Source: Nitrospirota bacterium (GTDB lineage Bacteria; Nitrospinota_A; UBA7883). From it: a DNA stretch of 6,803 nucleotides. Positions 1-6,604 of the stretch are shown here, piece by piece. The notes under the pieces were generated by a model. It did no database searches and was not told the origin of the DNA. It worked only from the letters and a program-made list of their open reading frames with translations. The stretch covers positions 1 through 6,803 of the forward strand of contig DRJW01000085.1 of the NCBI GenBank assembly GCA_011052055.1, read 5' to 3'. The position numbers were made by a program, and so were the translations under genes. Numbering within the stretch: position 1 is the first letter of the stretch; each line of letters begins with the position of its first letter.

Positions 1-824
1 ATTATCGTAAGCCCGGTCAACAGGCCGAAATTGAAAAGGTTGCTCATCGACGCGAACATGAAAATGAAAAAACCGGCGGAAAGCACGATTGATGTCACCA
101 GCATAGCCCGGCCTGTCGTAAGAAGCGTGCGGCGAACCGCTGATGGCGCGTCTCCCGTCTCATGATGGTACCGCATGAAGTTGTGCATGAAGTGTATTGT
201 GTCGTCCACGGCAAGGCCAATGGCGATAGAGCCTATCAGCATGGTGAACATGTCGAGAGGAAAATCCAGAGCGCCCATAATCCCCACAGTCACAATTATC
301 GGAGCAAGGTTGGGAATCATGCTCAATAATCCTATTTTTAAATCGCCGATAAGAAGAATCATCATGAAGGTTATGACAACGAAAGCTATCACATAGCTTT
401 TTACCGAGCTGTCCAGGGCGGCCGTCAACGTTCGGCTGAACATCGGTAGCAGGCCTGTGAGCCATATGTCCCCTACGCCTTTGAACGCCTCTTTAAGACT
501 GGCCTCCAGGGGAACGATGAACTGGCCGTATACATACGAGTCGAGCCAGGGGACTTTCACAGTCACGCGGGTTTTCGAAAACCGGCTGTCAACCACGTCC
601 TCAAGGTCGTCAGAGCCCGCCATTTCGAAAAGTAAAAACTCCTGCGCGATAAGCTTCCTGTCTTGCGGTATGGAATAAAACTCTTTTAAGTTCTCATGGA
701 GCGCCTGGTTTATCTCTTTTAGCATGTCAGACAGGCCGATAGTTTTGCCGATAAAAAGGTCCTTGTTGTTTATCTCTTTTTCTATCAGGACGGGCAGAGT
801 ATCCAGCATGCCCATGATTTTAGG
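1..824 (-). pseudogene. RND/MMPL-type exporter, C-terminal half beyond the in-frame TAG, partial at the window edge
   Basis: Translating on in the same frame after the TAG gives 274 further codons with no stop, running off the window start. They begin PKIMGMLDTL, finish the second periplasmic porter domain, then show membrane helices at about 142-159, 163-185, 190-215 and 240-262 of this segment. The segment includes IGLAVDDTIHFMHNF (residues 201-215), the paired-aspartate motif of the second membrane half of this RND group, and ends in FGLLTGLTI, where the last helix normally begins. About 30-60 residues plus the true stop are missing. There is no sign of an independent start: the first ATG (813-815) lies nine bases after the TAG without a clear ribosome binding site. 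A protein starting there would begin inside a periplasmic loop with no export signal. I therefore read it as the second half of the upstream gene. It is labelled pseudogene because of the nonsense codon, but it would be ordinary coding sequence if the TAG is read through or is a sequencing error. Confidence 0.75.
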
Positions 825-827
825 CTA
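825..827 (-). other. In-frame TAG (amber) codon inside the exporter gene
   Basis: On the minus strand the codons read TCC/AGC-type sense codons up to GGT CTC TAT, then TAG, then CCT AAA ATC ATG. The upstream and downstream reading frames are the same, so this is a point nonsense event and not a frameshift. It falls about 50 residues into the second periplasmic loop. No other stop occurs in the 764 sense codons of this frame seen in the window. The three complete stop codons elsewhere in the window (both oxidoreductase genes and the TetR gene) are all TAA. A single base change from a glutamate, glutamine, lysine or tyrosine codon would produce it. Alternatives are amber readthrough or reassignment (for example pyrrolysine) and a base-calling error. 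Confidence 0.9.
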
Positions 828-2297
828 ATAGAGACCGCTCTCTTTTTTCGTGTCCAGTATCACCTCGACGGAGACCGTGCCTTTGAGCTTTTTATCGAGA
901 AGTTTCGTGCTCTCCTTTATCTCCGCGCCATCGGGAAACCAGGACATCGGGTTGTGCGACAGGCGTACCTGGGTGGCGAAAACCATCGATACCGCGATGA
1001 GGATAAAACTGGCGATTATTATTTTCCACGGATGGCCTGTAGAAAAGTTCGCGATGGCGGTAAGAATCCGGTTTATTAAGGCATCTCTCGTTTTTTCTTT
1101 ATCTGTCTGTTTGACATTGATTGGAATCACTGCGATAAGGGCGGGGAGAAGGACGATGGTGTATACGAGAGAGAGTAAAACCCCGGCGCTCGCAAACCGG
1201 CCAAGGTCGGCCATCGGGGCAAGCTCCGCCCAGGCGAAAGAGCCGAGCCCGACAGCCGTTGTAAAGCTGGTCATTGCGATGGGGAGGCCGGAGTGGCCGA
1301 GGGCGTAGACGATGGAATCCTCCTTGTCCCCCGATATCGAGAGGCGCTGGTAAAAAAGAGCAAGCGCGTGCACAGACGCGCCAACACCGACGGCAAGTAA
1401 AAATGATGGGAGAATCTGCGTCGGTAATTTTATCGGCGTGTTGAAATAAGCCATCAATCCAACCGTGGAGAAAAGTGAGAGCAGTACAATAAACAGGGGT
1501 AGCGCTACTCCTGAGATTCTGCGGAACAAAAGAAATAGCGTCACACCGATCGCAAAGACAGCCATCAGCATGAAGTGGCGCATGTCAGACATCATAGAGC
1601 GTTTCAGGTCGCTGGTCATCACGGGCGATCCGGCCATGCTCAGCGGAAAATCGGGCCCGTTGTAGCGGGCCATCACCGCTCTTATCGCGTCAACGGTTTC
1701 GTTGCTCTCAGCGTCGGTCAGGAATTTCCGCTTTCCCGCGTCTTCGTTAACGCCGATAGAGCTGTAGGCGTCCATTTTGATTACAACCGTGGTGAACTTG
1801 CCATCCTCGGAGATGAGCAGGTTTCTGTATAAAGGCTTGGAAAGCACCAGTTTTTTTAACGCCGTGATCTCTTTTTTTGTTTCAGGCAGGTCTTCTAGCA
1901 GATCGTCAACGATAAGCTCGTCTTTTTTGCCCTGGACATTGCGGACGTTCACCAGGCTTGTGATATCGTCTATGTGAGGGACTTCGTTTTCCAGATCATC
2001 GTGAAAATTTTTCAGCTTTCGTAAAAACGCGATGTCAAAGACGTTCGGAGGATTAATGGCGATGACAATCATCTCATCCCTGCCAAACTGGTCGCGGAAC
2101 TCGTTGTAGGCCACCAGAACCGGGTCGTTATCATGCAGGAAACCTTCAATGGAAGTGTCAATCCTGATTTCCGGGAGGTGGACAAGAAAGCTGGCTATGA
2201 AAATCGACATGACGGCTATGGTTTTAAACCGGTTTTTATATATCCACCGGGTCTGGGTCTCAAACCATAGGCCGATTGCTTTTCTAACAGTAGACAT
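825..2297 (-). CDS. RND/MMPL-type exporter, N-terminal 490 residues up to an in-frame TAG
   Basis: This frame encodes the first half of an RND-superfamily inner-membrane exporter (MMPL domain; closest in style to the HAE3 group that includes hopanoid and lipid exporters). Visible layout: a membrane helix at about 24-41, a large periplasmic porter domain at about 42-238, five helices at about 241-391 (the fourth of the protein carries GVGASVHALALFYQ, 303-316), a seventh helix at about 425-442, then the start of the second periplasmic loop. Family members run to roughly 750-900 residues with two such halves, so 490 residues is a truncation. The frame stays open beyond the TAG and encodes the missing half. 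The ATG at 2297 is supported by AGGAGA (minus strand, 2305-2310) seven bases upstream. The gene starts 28 bases after the TetR gene, so the two are probably co-transcribed and the regulator probably controls the pump. The substrate cannot be read from sequence; a hydrophobic or lipid-like compound is inference. Confidence 0.88.
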   Translation of the reverse strand: MSTVRKAIGLWFETQTRWIYKNRFKTIAVMSIFIASFLVHLPEIRIDTSIEGFLHDNDPVLVAYNEFRDQFGRDEMIVIAINPPNVFDIAFLRKLKNFHDDLENEVPHIDDITSLVNVRNVQGKKDELIVDDLLEDLPETKKEITALKKLVLSKPLYRNLLISEDGKFTTVVIKMDAYSSIGVNEDAGKRKFLTDAESNETVDAIRAVMARYNGPDFPLSMAGSPVMTSDLKRSMMSDMRHFMLMAVFAIGVTLFLLFRRISGVALPLFIVLLSLFSTVGLMAYFNTPIKLPTQILPSFLLAVGVGASVHALALFYQRLSISGDKEDSIVYALGHSGLPIAMTSFTTAVGLGSFAWAELAPMADLGRFASAGVLLSLVYTIVLLPALIAVIPINVKQTDKEKTRDALINRILTAIANFSTGHPWKIIIASFILIAVSMVFATQVRLSHNPMSWFPDGAEIKESTKLLDKKLKGTVSVEVILDTKKESGLY

Positions 2298-2325
2298 TGA
2301 TAGCTCTCCTGAAACTTCGGGGTTT

Positions 2326-2985
2326 TTAGCCTTGTCTGGTTTTTAATCCGTTGACTAAAATTCCTGATATGAACTCGCTTATCTCTTCAGGCGTTTCGTT
2401 TTTGGGCTGATTATGAGCAGAGGCCATCAGTTTCACAGCTTTTTTCATCGTCGGCCTGCCAGCGGCGATAAAGTTAACGCCACCTGCAATCAGCATTTGC
2501 AAAAGAGGGAGATTGACTTTTCTGAAAACTCCCTCCCTCTCCCCTTTATCCAGGATCGAGCGCAAGACGCTAATAATTCTTGCAATCTGCTCTATAACCT
2601 CATCCGGCATGTTCTTGCCTTTATCGGCCAGCTCCCGCAGAATGATTGGTGTGAGGAACTTAGAAGAAAATATGTTCTTTACGATTGTGCTCACATATAT
2701 CTTAAAGGCCTGTTCCGGGTTTTCAGTTTTTGGGATATTTGCGAGAACCTGATCGGCGATTTCTCCGGCCACCCGCTTTAGAGCCTGTTTGTAAAGCTCG
2801 CTTTTATCCCCGATATGGTAATAAAGCATCGCCTTGTTCACGCTCGCGTCTATAGCGATTTTATCCATTCTGGCCCCGGCGAATCCATACGCGGCGAAAT
2901 TATACGCGGCGGCTTTTAAGATAGCCTCGCGAGCCTTTTGCCTGCGTTTATTTCGCGCAACCTTATGTATTAAATCCTGTTTCAC
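2326..2985 (-). CDS. TetR/AcrR-family transcriptional regulator
   Basis: The 219-residue protein has the size and layout of a TetR-family repressor. A basic N-terminal tail (KVARNKRRQKAREAIL) leads into the DNA-binding domain. The helix-turn-helix falls at about residues 38-66 (MDKIA...VNKAMLYYHIGDKSELY), where YYHIGDKSELY is the typical end of the recognition region. An all-helical ligand-binding and dimerisation domain follows and is not conserved enough to name a ligand. The start is GTG at 2983-2985: an in-frame TAA lies directly upstream and the next methionine is at residue 40, inside the DNA-binding domain, so no other standard start keeps the domain whole. Its ribosome binding site is weak. 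It precedes the RND exporter gene by 28 bases on the same strand, a common regulator-pump pairing. It probably represses its own operon through the palindrome at 3043-3058 and is released by a compound the pump handles; that is inference. Confidence 0.92.
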   Translation of the reverse strand: MKQDLIHKVARNKRRQKAREAILKAAAYNFAAYGFAGARMDKIAIDASVNKAMLYYHIGDKSELYKQALKRVAGEIADQVLANIPKTENPEQAFKIYVSTIVKNIFSSKFLTPIILRELADKGKNMPDEVIEQIARIISVLRSILDKGEREGVFRKVNLPLLQMLIAGGVNFIAAGRPTMKKAVKLMASAHNQPKNETPEEISEFISGILVNGLKTRQG

Positions 2986-3042
2986 TTAAACTGCTCTAAA
3001 GTCAGAATCAATAATTCAGTGATAAAAAAACTTGATAAAATA

Positions 3043-3058
3043 AACTAACCGTTTAGTT
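3043..3058. promoter_or_regulatory. Candidate TetR operator (palindrome)
   Basis: AACTAACCGTTTAGTT has two perfect 6-base inverted arms (AACTAA and TTAGTT) around CCGT. It runs into AGTTAACT (3055-3062), itself an 8-base palindrome, so alternative overlapping dyads exist. It lies 58 bases upstream of the TetR start codon in AT-rich DNA, where a promoter for the regulator-exporter operon must sit. Palindromes of this size and A/T-rich arm style upstream of a self-controlled regulator are usual TetR-family targets. No binding data can be seen, so this is a position- and symmetry-based call. Confidence 0.5.
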
Positions 3059-3230
3059 AACTTGTATCTGCAACGTAATCCCCCCGATTCGGTATGTCAA
3101 GCGTGATCGTCACAACAATTTCGGACGGATAATATCTGAATTCGGGAAATACCTGTTTATTTTTGAAAGCATATTTGTGAGAATACGAGGCTAGACGATT
3201 TTAATCTGAGTACTTTAAGTGGCCTCATAG

Positions 3231-3239
3231 TGTTACGAT
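3231..3239 (+). promoter_or_regulatory. Possible extended -10 promoter for the oxidoreductase operon
   Basis: TGTTACGAT fits the extended -10 pattern TGnTAnnAT, with four of six matches to TATAAT plus the TG element. No good -35 box lies 16-18 bases upstream. Transcription would start near 3246 and give a leader of about 38 bases. The overlapping inverted repeat ACGATAGATCGT (3235-3246) would place a regulator site at the -10/+1 region. This is weak evidence from a motif match only. Confidence 0.25.
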
Positions 3240-3283
3240 AGATCGTTCACGTATTCTGGTAACATAGGATTACAGGAGATTTT

Positions 3284-4273
3284 ATGACTAAGCTTCCTAT
3301 AGTCAACGACCTCGGCTTTTTTGAGATAAGGATGGAGTCGATAGGCGGGTTTGGCGCCAACCTGGCCGGGAAAATACTGGGCGAAGCGGGCATCCTCGGA
3401 ATGGGGTTTAACGGCTCCAACTTTTCGAGCTACGGCTCGGAGAAAAAAGGAAGTCCGGTCAAAGCGTTCGTGAGATTCTGTAAATCCGATGGCGCCGTAA
3501 GGGTCAACAGCCCGGTTACCGAGCCGCATATCCTCGTAATATTTGTGGAGACCATGCTTGGCTATCCTGGGCTCATGTCCGGCGCGGGGAAAGACACAAC
3601 GGTAATCATCAACACGGCGTCCGGCCCGGATGAGGCGCGAGACAAGATGAAACTGCAATGCGGAACCGTCGTCACCATCGACGCGATGAAAATAGCGGTG
3701 GAAGAGAAGACAAGGGTGAACACAGCGTTGCTTGGAACCATCGCCAAAGTCTCCGGCTTCATCGATCCGGAGGCGATCAAGGAGTACATCAGGTACAATT
3801 TGGGAAAAAAATACGCTTTTCTTATCGAGCCGAACCTCAAGACGTTTGACAGGGGTTCCGTCGAGTTCGAAAAGAAATATTTCGACGACGACGGCAAATA
3901 CCCGGCGCAACCTTACAGGAGGGACGGCCAGGCGCTTGGCTATATGAACCAGCCGATGGGCGGAGTCATCAAAACCCCGGCAAACTCCATACATAAAGAC
4001 CTGACTGTATCGAGGATGGGATGGATACCGGTTCTTTTAAAAAGCAAATGCACATCGTGCGGGGAATGCGATATAACCTGTCCAGACTACTGCTTTGACT
4101 GGATTAAGCAAGAGAACAAAAAGGGCAAGCAAGTGCAGGTTCTGGAAAAGATCGACTATATACATTGCAAGGGCTGTTTAAGATGCGTTGAGATATGTAA
4201 ATTCGACGCCCTGGTTTCCAAAGTGGAGTACGAAGTGGATCATAAAATTATTGAAGACGGATTTACCGATTAA
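3284..4273 (+). CDS. 2-oxoacid:acceptor oxidoreductase, fused gamma+delta subunit
   Basis: This 329-residue protein combines two subunits of the pyruvate:ferredoxin oxidoreductase superfamily. Residues about 12-190 form the gamma (domain III) part, with the glycine-rich opening IGGFGANLAGKILGEAG (20-36) and SYGSEKKGSPVKAFVRF (49-65). Residues about 245-312 form the delta ferredoxin part with two 4Fe-4S motifs: C256-x2-C259-x2-C262-x3-C266-P and C295-x2-C298-x2-C301-x3-C305. It would pass electrons from the thiamine-bound intermediate in the partner alpha-beta subunit to an external ferredoxin or flavodoxin in the cytoplasm. A region at about 190-245, rich in Pro, Tyr and Lys, joins the domains. 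In the second motif the last cysteine is followed by Lys instead of the usual Pro. The ATG has AGGAGA at 3274-3279. The next gene starts 14 bases after the TAA, so they form one operon. Pyruvate is the likeliest substrate of the complex; 2-oxoglutarate or other 2-oxoacids are not excluded. Confidence 0.9.
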   Translation: MTKLPIVNDLGFFEIRMESIGGFGANLAGKILGEAGILGMGFNGSNFSSYGSEKKGSPVKAFVRFCKSDGAVRVNSPVTEPHILVIFVETMLGYPGLMSGAGKDTTVIINTASGPDEARDKMKLQCGTVVTIDAMKIAVEEKTRVNTALLGTIAKVSGFIDPEAIKEYIRYNLGKKYAFLIEPNLKTFDRGSVEFEKKYFDDDGKYPAQPYRRDGQALGYMNQPMGGVIKTPANSIHKDLTVSRMGWIPVLLKSKCTSCGECDITCPDYCFDWIKQENKKGKQVQVLEKIDYIHCKGCLRCVEICKFDALVSKVEYEVDHKIIEDGFTD

Positions 4274-4287
4274 CCGGGGGAGAATAT

Positions 4288-6585
4288 ATGAGCTCTAAGA
4301 CTGAAACTAAAGAGACAGCATCGACCGGTAGCGCCGTTCAGGTCACCGGTTTCAAGTCGGGCAACGAGATGTCTTCTCTTGCCGCCTCGCATATTAATTT
4401 TCATGTTATGGGTTACTACCCGATTACCCCGTCCACAGAAGTGGCGGAGTATCTCGACGAGATGGGCGCCAACGGGGAGCATGACGTAAAAATGATTCCC
4501 GGCGACGGCGAGCATGGAGCCGCAGGAACCTGCTACGGAGCGACCACAGCAGGGGGCCGCGTGTTCAACGCCACATCGGCCAACGGCCTTCTCTATTCGC
4601 TAGAGCAGTATCCGGTGCAGTCGGGCACCCGGTATCCGATGGTTCTAAACCTTGTGTGCCGCTCCGTCTCCGGCCCGCTCGATATCCGGGGCGACCATTC
4701 CGACCTCATATCGACCCTGGACATGGGCTGGATCATTCTTTGCGCGAAAGACCCGCAGGCGGTTTACGACATGATTATCCTGGCGGTAAAGATCGGCGAA
4801 TGCGAAGAGGTCAGGCTCCCGGTCATCGTCGCCGACGACGGCTTTTTCACATCACACCAGAAACGGCGGGTCAAATATTTCGAGGAGAGAAAACCTGTTC
4901 AGGATTTCGTCGGCAAGTTCAAGGTTTATAATTCATCGGTGGATGTTGAAAATCCGGTCACTATCGGGCCTTACATGAACGACCCGGACCAGATAAACAA
5001 CAAAAAACAGTTGTCGATGGCGATGGAGGCCGCAGAGAGCGTCATCCCGAAAATTTATGACGAGTGGGAAAAACTGACCGGCAGAAAATATAAAGTTCTC
5101 GAAACGTACAAGATGGATGACGCCGAAACGGCAATTTTTATTCTTAATTCCGCCGCCGACACCACGATGGTGGTTGTGGACAAGCTAAGAGCGGAAGGCA
5201 AAAAAGTCGGCATGATCTACCCGACCGTCATTCGTCCCTTCCCCGGTGAGCAGGTGCGCGCGGCGTGCAAGAATATTAAGGCGCTGATGGTGGCGGATCG
5301 GGCTGACTCTTACGGCGGGCATGGCGGGAGGATGTCGCACGAGGTAAAAGCGGCGCTAAAAGACGATCCGGACAACAAGACGATGGTCATTTCCCGCATA
5401 TACGGTCTCGGCGGGAAAGACTTTTTCGACGCGGACGCTATCGAGATGTTCGAGCTTACTTTTGACGCGGTTAAAAAAGGTAAAGTGGAGACGCTTTACG
5501 ATTACATCGGAACGACTCCCGGTGATCCCGGCTGGAAACCGGTGAAAGGCAGGCCTCCGCTCACCAAACAGGAGCAGTCGCCAGGCATTATTACAGTCAC
5601 AAAAAACGAGAAGACCGGACTGCTGGATGTCAAAGGTGTCAAGCAAAGAGACCTGACGGCAATGCCCCAGCGTATTGTTCCGGGCCACGGCGCCTGTCCC
5701 GGATGCGGAATTTTCCCAAGCATAGGGACGTTTTTAAAAGGGATAGAAGGGTTCGTCGTGATGCTGTGGCACACAGGATGCGGCATGGTGGTGACGACAG
5801 GCTATCCGAACACGTCGTTCGCCATTACCTATATCCACAATCTTTTCCAGAACGGCGCGGCGACATTGTCCGGTGTCGTGGAGATGTATAAAGAAAGACA
5901 AAAGCGCGGGGAGATACCGGCCGATCAGGACATCACATTTGTGATGGTCACAGGCGACGGCGGCCTCGACATTGGTCTGGGGCCGGCTTTAGGCGCCGCT
6001 TTTCGTAGCCACAACATGATAGTCCTTGAGTATGACAACCAGGGCTATATGAACACCGGCAACCAGCTCTCTTTCACAACGCCGCTGGGCCACGCAACAT
6101 CCACATCGAACGTCGGCTCCATTGGCCGAGGCAAGACTTTCCATCACAAAGACTCGGCCCAGCTTTTCGCCTCGTGCCACATCCCCTATGTGTTCACCGG
6201 GGCGGAGTCGATGTATAAAGACCTGATTAAAAAAGCGGCCAAAGCGCAGTGGTACGCAAAGCATGAAGGGATGGTTTTCGGCAAGCTCTACTCCGACTGT
6301 CCTTTGAACTGGCGCCACCCGGATCATAACGGGCAGGAGATCATACAGGCCGGTATTGACTGTAATTTTTTCCCGTTGTACGAGGTGGAGCGCGGCGTCA
6401 CCACGCTAAACTACGACCCGGAAGCGAAGGGGAAAAAGATACCTGTGACCAAATGGCTCGAATATACAGGCAAGACGAAACATCTGCTAAAAGAGCATAA
6501 CAAAGACATCGTTGACAAGTTCCAGAAGGAAGTGGACAGGAGGTTCGCCCGTATAAAGGCGATGAGCGAGCATCCCGACCTTTAA
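4288..6585 (+). CDS. 2-oxoacid:acceptor oxidoreductase, fused alpha+beta subunit (thiamine diphosphate-dependent)
   Basis: This 765-residue catalytic chain catalyses CoA-dependent oxidative decarboxylation of a 2-oxoacid, reversible in this family. The alpha part has domain I (about 20-210) with YPITPST (44-50), GEHGAAG with the likely catalytic E75, R125 in LVCRSVSGPL, GDHSD (135-139) and DGFFTSH (184-190). Domain II is at about 278-385 (MIYPTVIRPFP, ADSYGGHGG). After a linker (about 400-462), the beta part carries CPGCG (C470, C473), C498 in HTGCGMV, and C671 in SDCPLNW, which are the four expected proximal 4Fe-4S ligands. It also has the thiamine-diphosphate motif GDGGLDIG (556-563) through YDNQGYMNTG (582-591). 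The C470/C473/C498 spacing matches that I recall for the Desulfovibrio africanus enzyme. R125 and the GDHSD/DGFxTSH signatures resemble pyruvate enzymes, so pyruvate is favoured. A charged tail of about 45 residues ends the protein. The start has GGGGGAG at 4276-4282. Alpha and beta are separate genes in most multi-subunit members, so the fusion is notable. Confidence 0.92.
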   Translation: MSSKTETKETASTGSAVQVTGFKSGNEMSSLAASHINFHVMGYYPITPSTEVAEYLDEMGANGEHDVKMIPGDGEHGAAGTCYGATTAGGRVFNATSANGLLYSLEQYPVQSGTRYPMVLNLVCRSVSGPLDIRGDHSDLISTLDMGWIILCAKDPQAVYDMIILAVKIGECEEVRLPVIVADDGFFTSHQKRRVKYFEERKPVQDFVGKFKVYNSSVDVENPVTIGPYMNDPDQINNKKQLSMAMEAAESVIPKIYDEWEKLTGRKYKVLETYKMDDAETAIFILNSAADTTMVVVDKLRAEGKKVGMIYPTVIRPFPGEQVRAACKNIKALMVADRADSYGGHGGRMSHEVKAALKDDPDNKTMVISRIYGLGGKDFFDADAIEMFELTFDAVKKGKVETLYDYIGTTPGDPGWKPVKGRPPLTKQEQSPGIITVTKNEKTGLLDVKGVKQRDLTAMPQRIVPGHGACPGCGIFPSIGTFLKGIEGFVVMLWHTGCGMVVTTGYPNTSFAITYIHNLFQNGAATLSGVVEMYKERQKRGEIPADQDITFVMVTGDGGLDIGLGPALGAAFRSHNMIVLEYDNQGYMNTGNQLSFTTPLGHATSTSNVGSIGRGKTFHHKDSAQLFASCHIPYVFTGAESMYKDLIKKAAKAQWYAKHEGMVFGKLYSDCPLNWRHPDHNGQEIIQAGIDCNFFPLYEVERGVTTLNYDPEAKGKKIPVTKWLEYTGKTKHLLKEHNKDIVDKFQKEVDRRFARIKAMSEHPDL

Positions 6586-6604
6586 AGGCGGCTGATCGGG
6601 TTTT
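6574..6604 (+). terminator. Weak terminator-like hairpin at the end of the oxidoreductase operon
   Basis: CCCGA (6574-6578) pairs with TCGGG (6596-6600), followed directly by TTTT. The loop contains the perfect palindrome CCTTTAAAGG (6579-6588), which spans the TAA stop. The main stem is only five base pairs and the T run is short, so efficiency would be low. The position right at the operon end is the main support. Confidence 0.3.

Larger units (their letters stand above)
2986..3283. promoter_or_regulatory. Divergent intergenic region between the TetR-exporter and oxidoreductase operons
   Basis: This 298-base region separates divergent start codons and shows no convincing gene. Besides the operator-like palindrome near 3050 it holds GTGATCGTCAC (3103-3113, 4-base arms), GATAATATC (3129-3137) and ACGATAGATCGT (3235-3246, 5-base arms). 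The right end carries a strong ribosome binding site (AGGAGA, 3274-3279) for the oxidoreductase operon. The left part next to the TetR gene is AT-rich and should hold its promoter, but I could not pick a convincing pair of -35 and -10 boxes. Confidence 0.55.

Noticed and set aside
160..465. Minus-strand open frame of 101 codons near the window start
   Set aside because: It is in a different frame from the exporter continuation, which shows RND membrane helices and the VDDTIHF motif. The translation is rich in His, Arg and Cys without any domain.
175..678. Two plus-strand open frames of 73 codons
   Set aside because: Both are antisense to the exporter C-terminal half. Their hydrophobic runs mirror its membrane helices.
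708..780. 13-base direct repeat GTTTATCTCTTTT at 708-720 and 768-780
   Set aside because: Both copies are in frame and encode the short motif KEIN in a helical region. Two copies this short are best explained by chance.
813..815. ATG just after the TAG as a separate start for the exporter second half
   Set aside because: No clear ribosome binding site precedes it, and the product would begin inside a periplasmic domain with no targeting segment. Coupled re-initiation cannot be fully excluded.
850..1308. Plus-strand open frame of 152 codons
   Set aside because: It is antisense to the exporter membrane region and has no recognisable domain or clear ribosome binding site.
3103..3113. GTGATCGTCAC as a CRP/FNR-type site
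   Set aside because: The arm spacing is three bases rather than the six expected for CRP, and it lacks the TTGAT/ATCAA arms of FNR.
3086..3145. Three TTCGG words (3088, 3120 and 3141) as possible iterated sites
   Set aside because: The spacing is irregular and the flanking bases are not conserved. Words this short are expected by chance.
3233..3994. Long minus-strand open frame (253 codons) opposite the gamma-delta gene
   Set aside because: It lies antisense to a gene with clear ferredoxin and gamma-subunit motifs. Its translation shows no domain and is rich in Arg, His and Val, as expected of a shadow frame.
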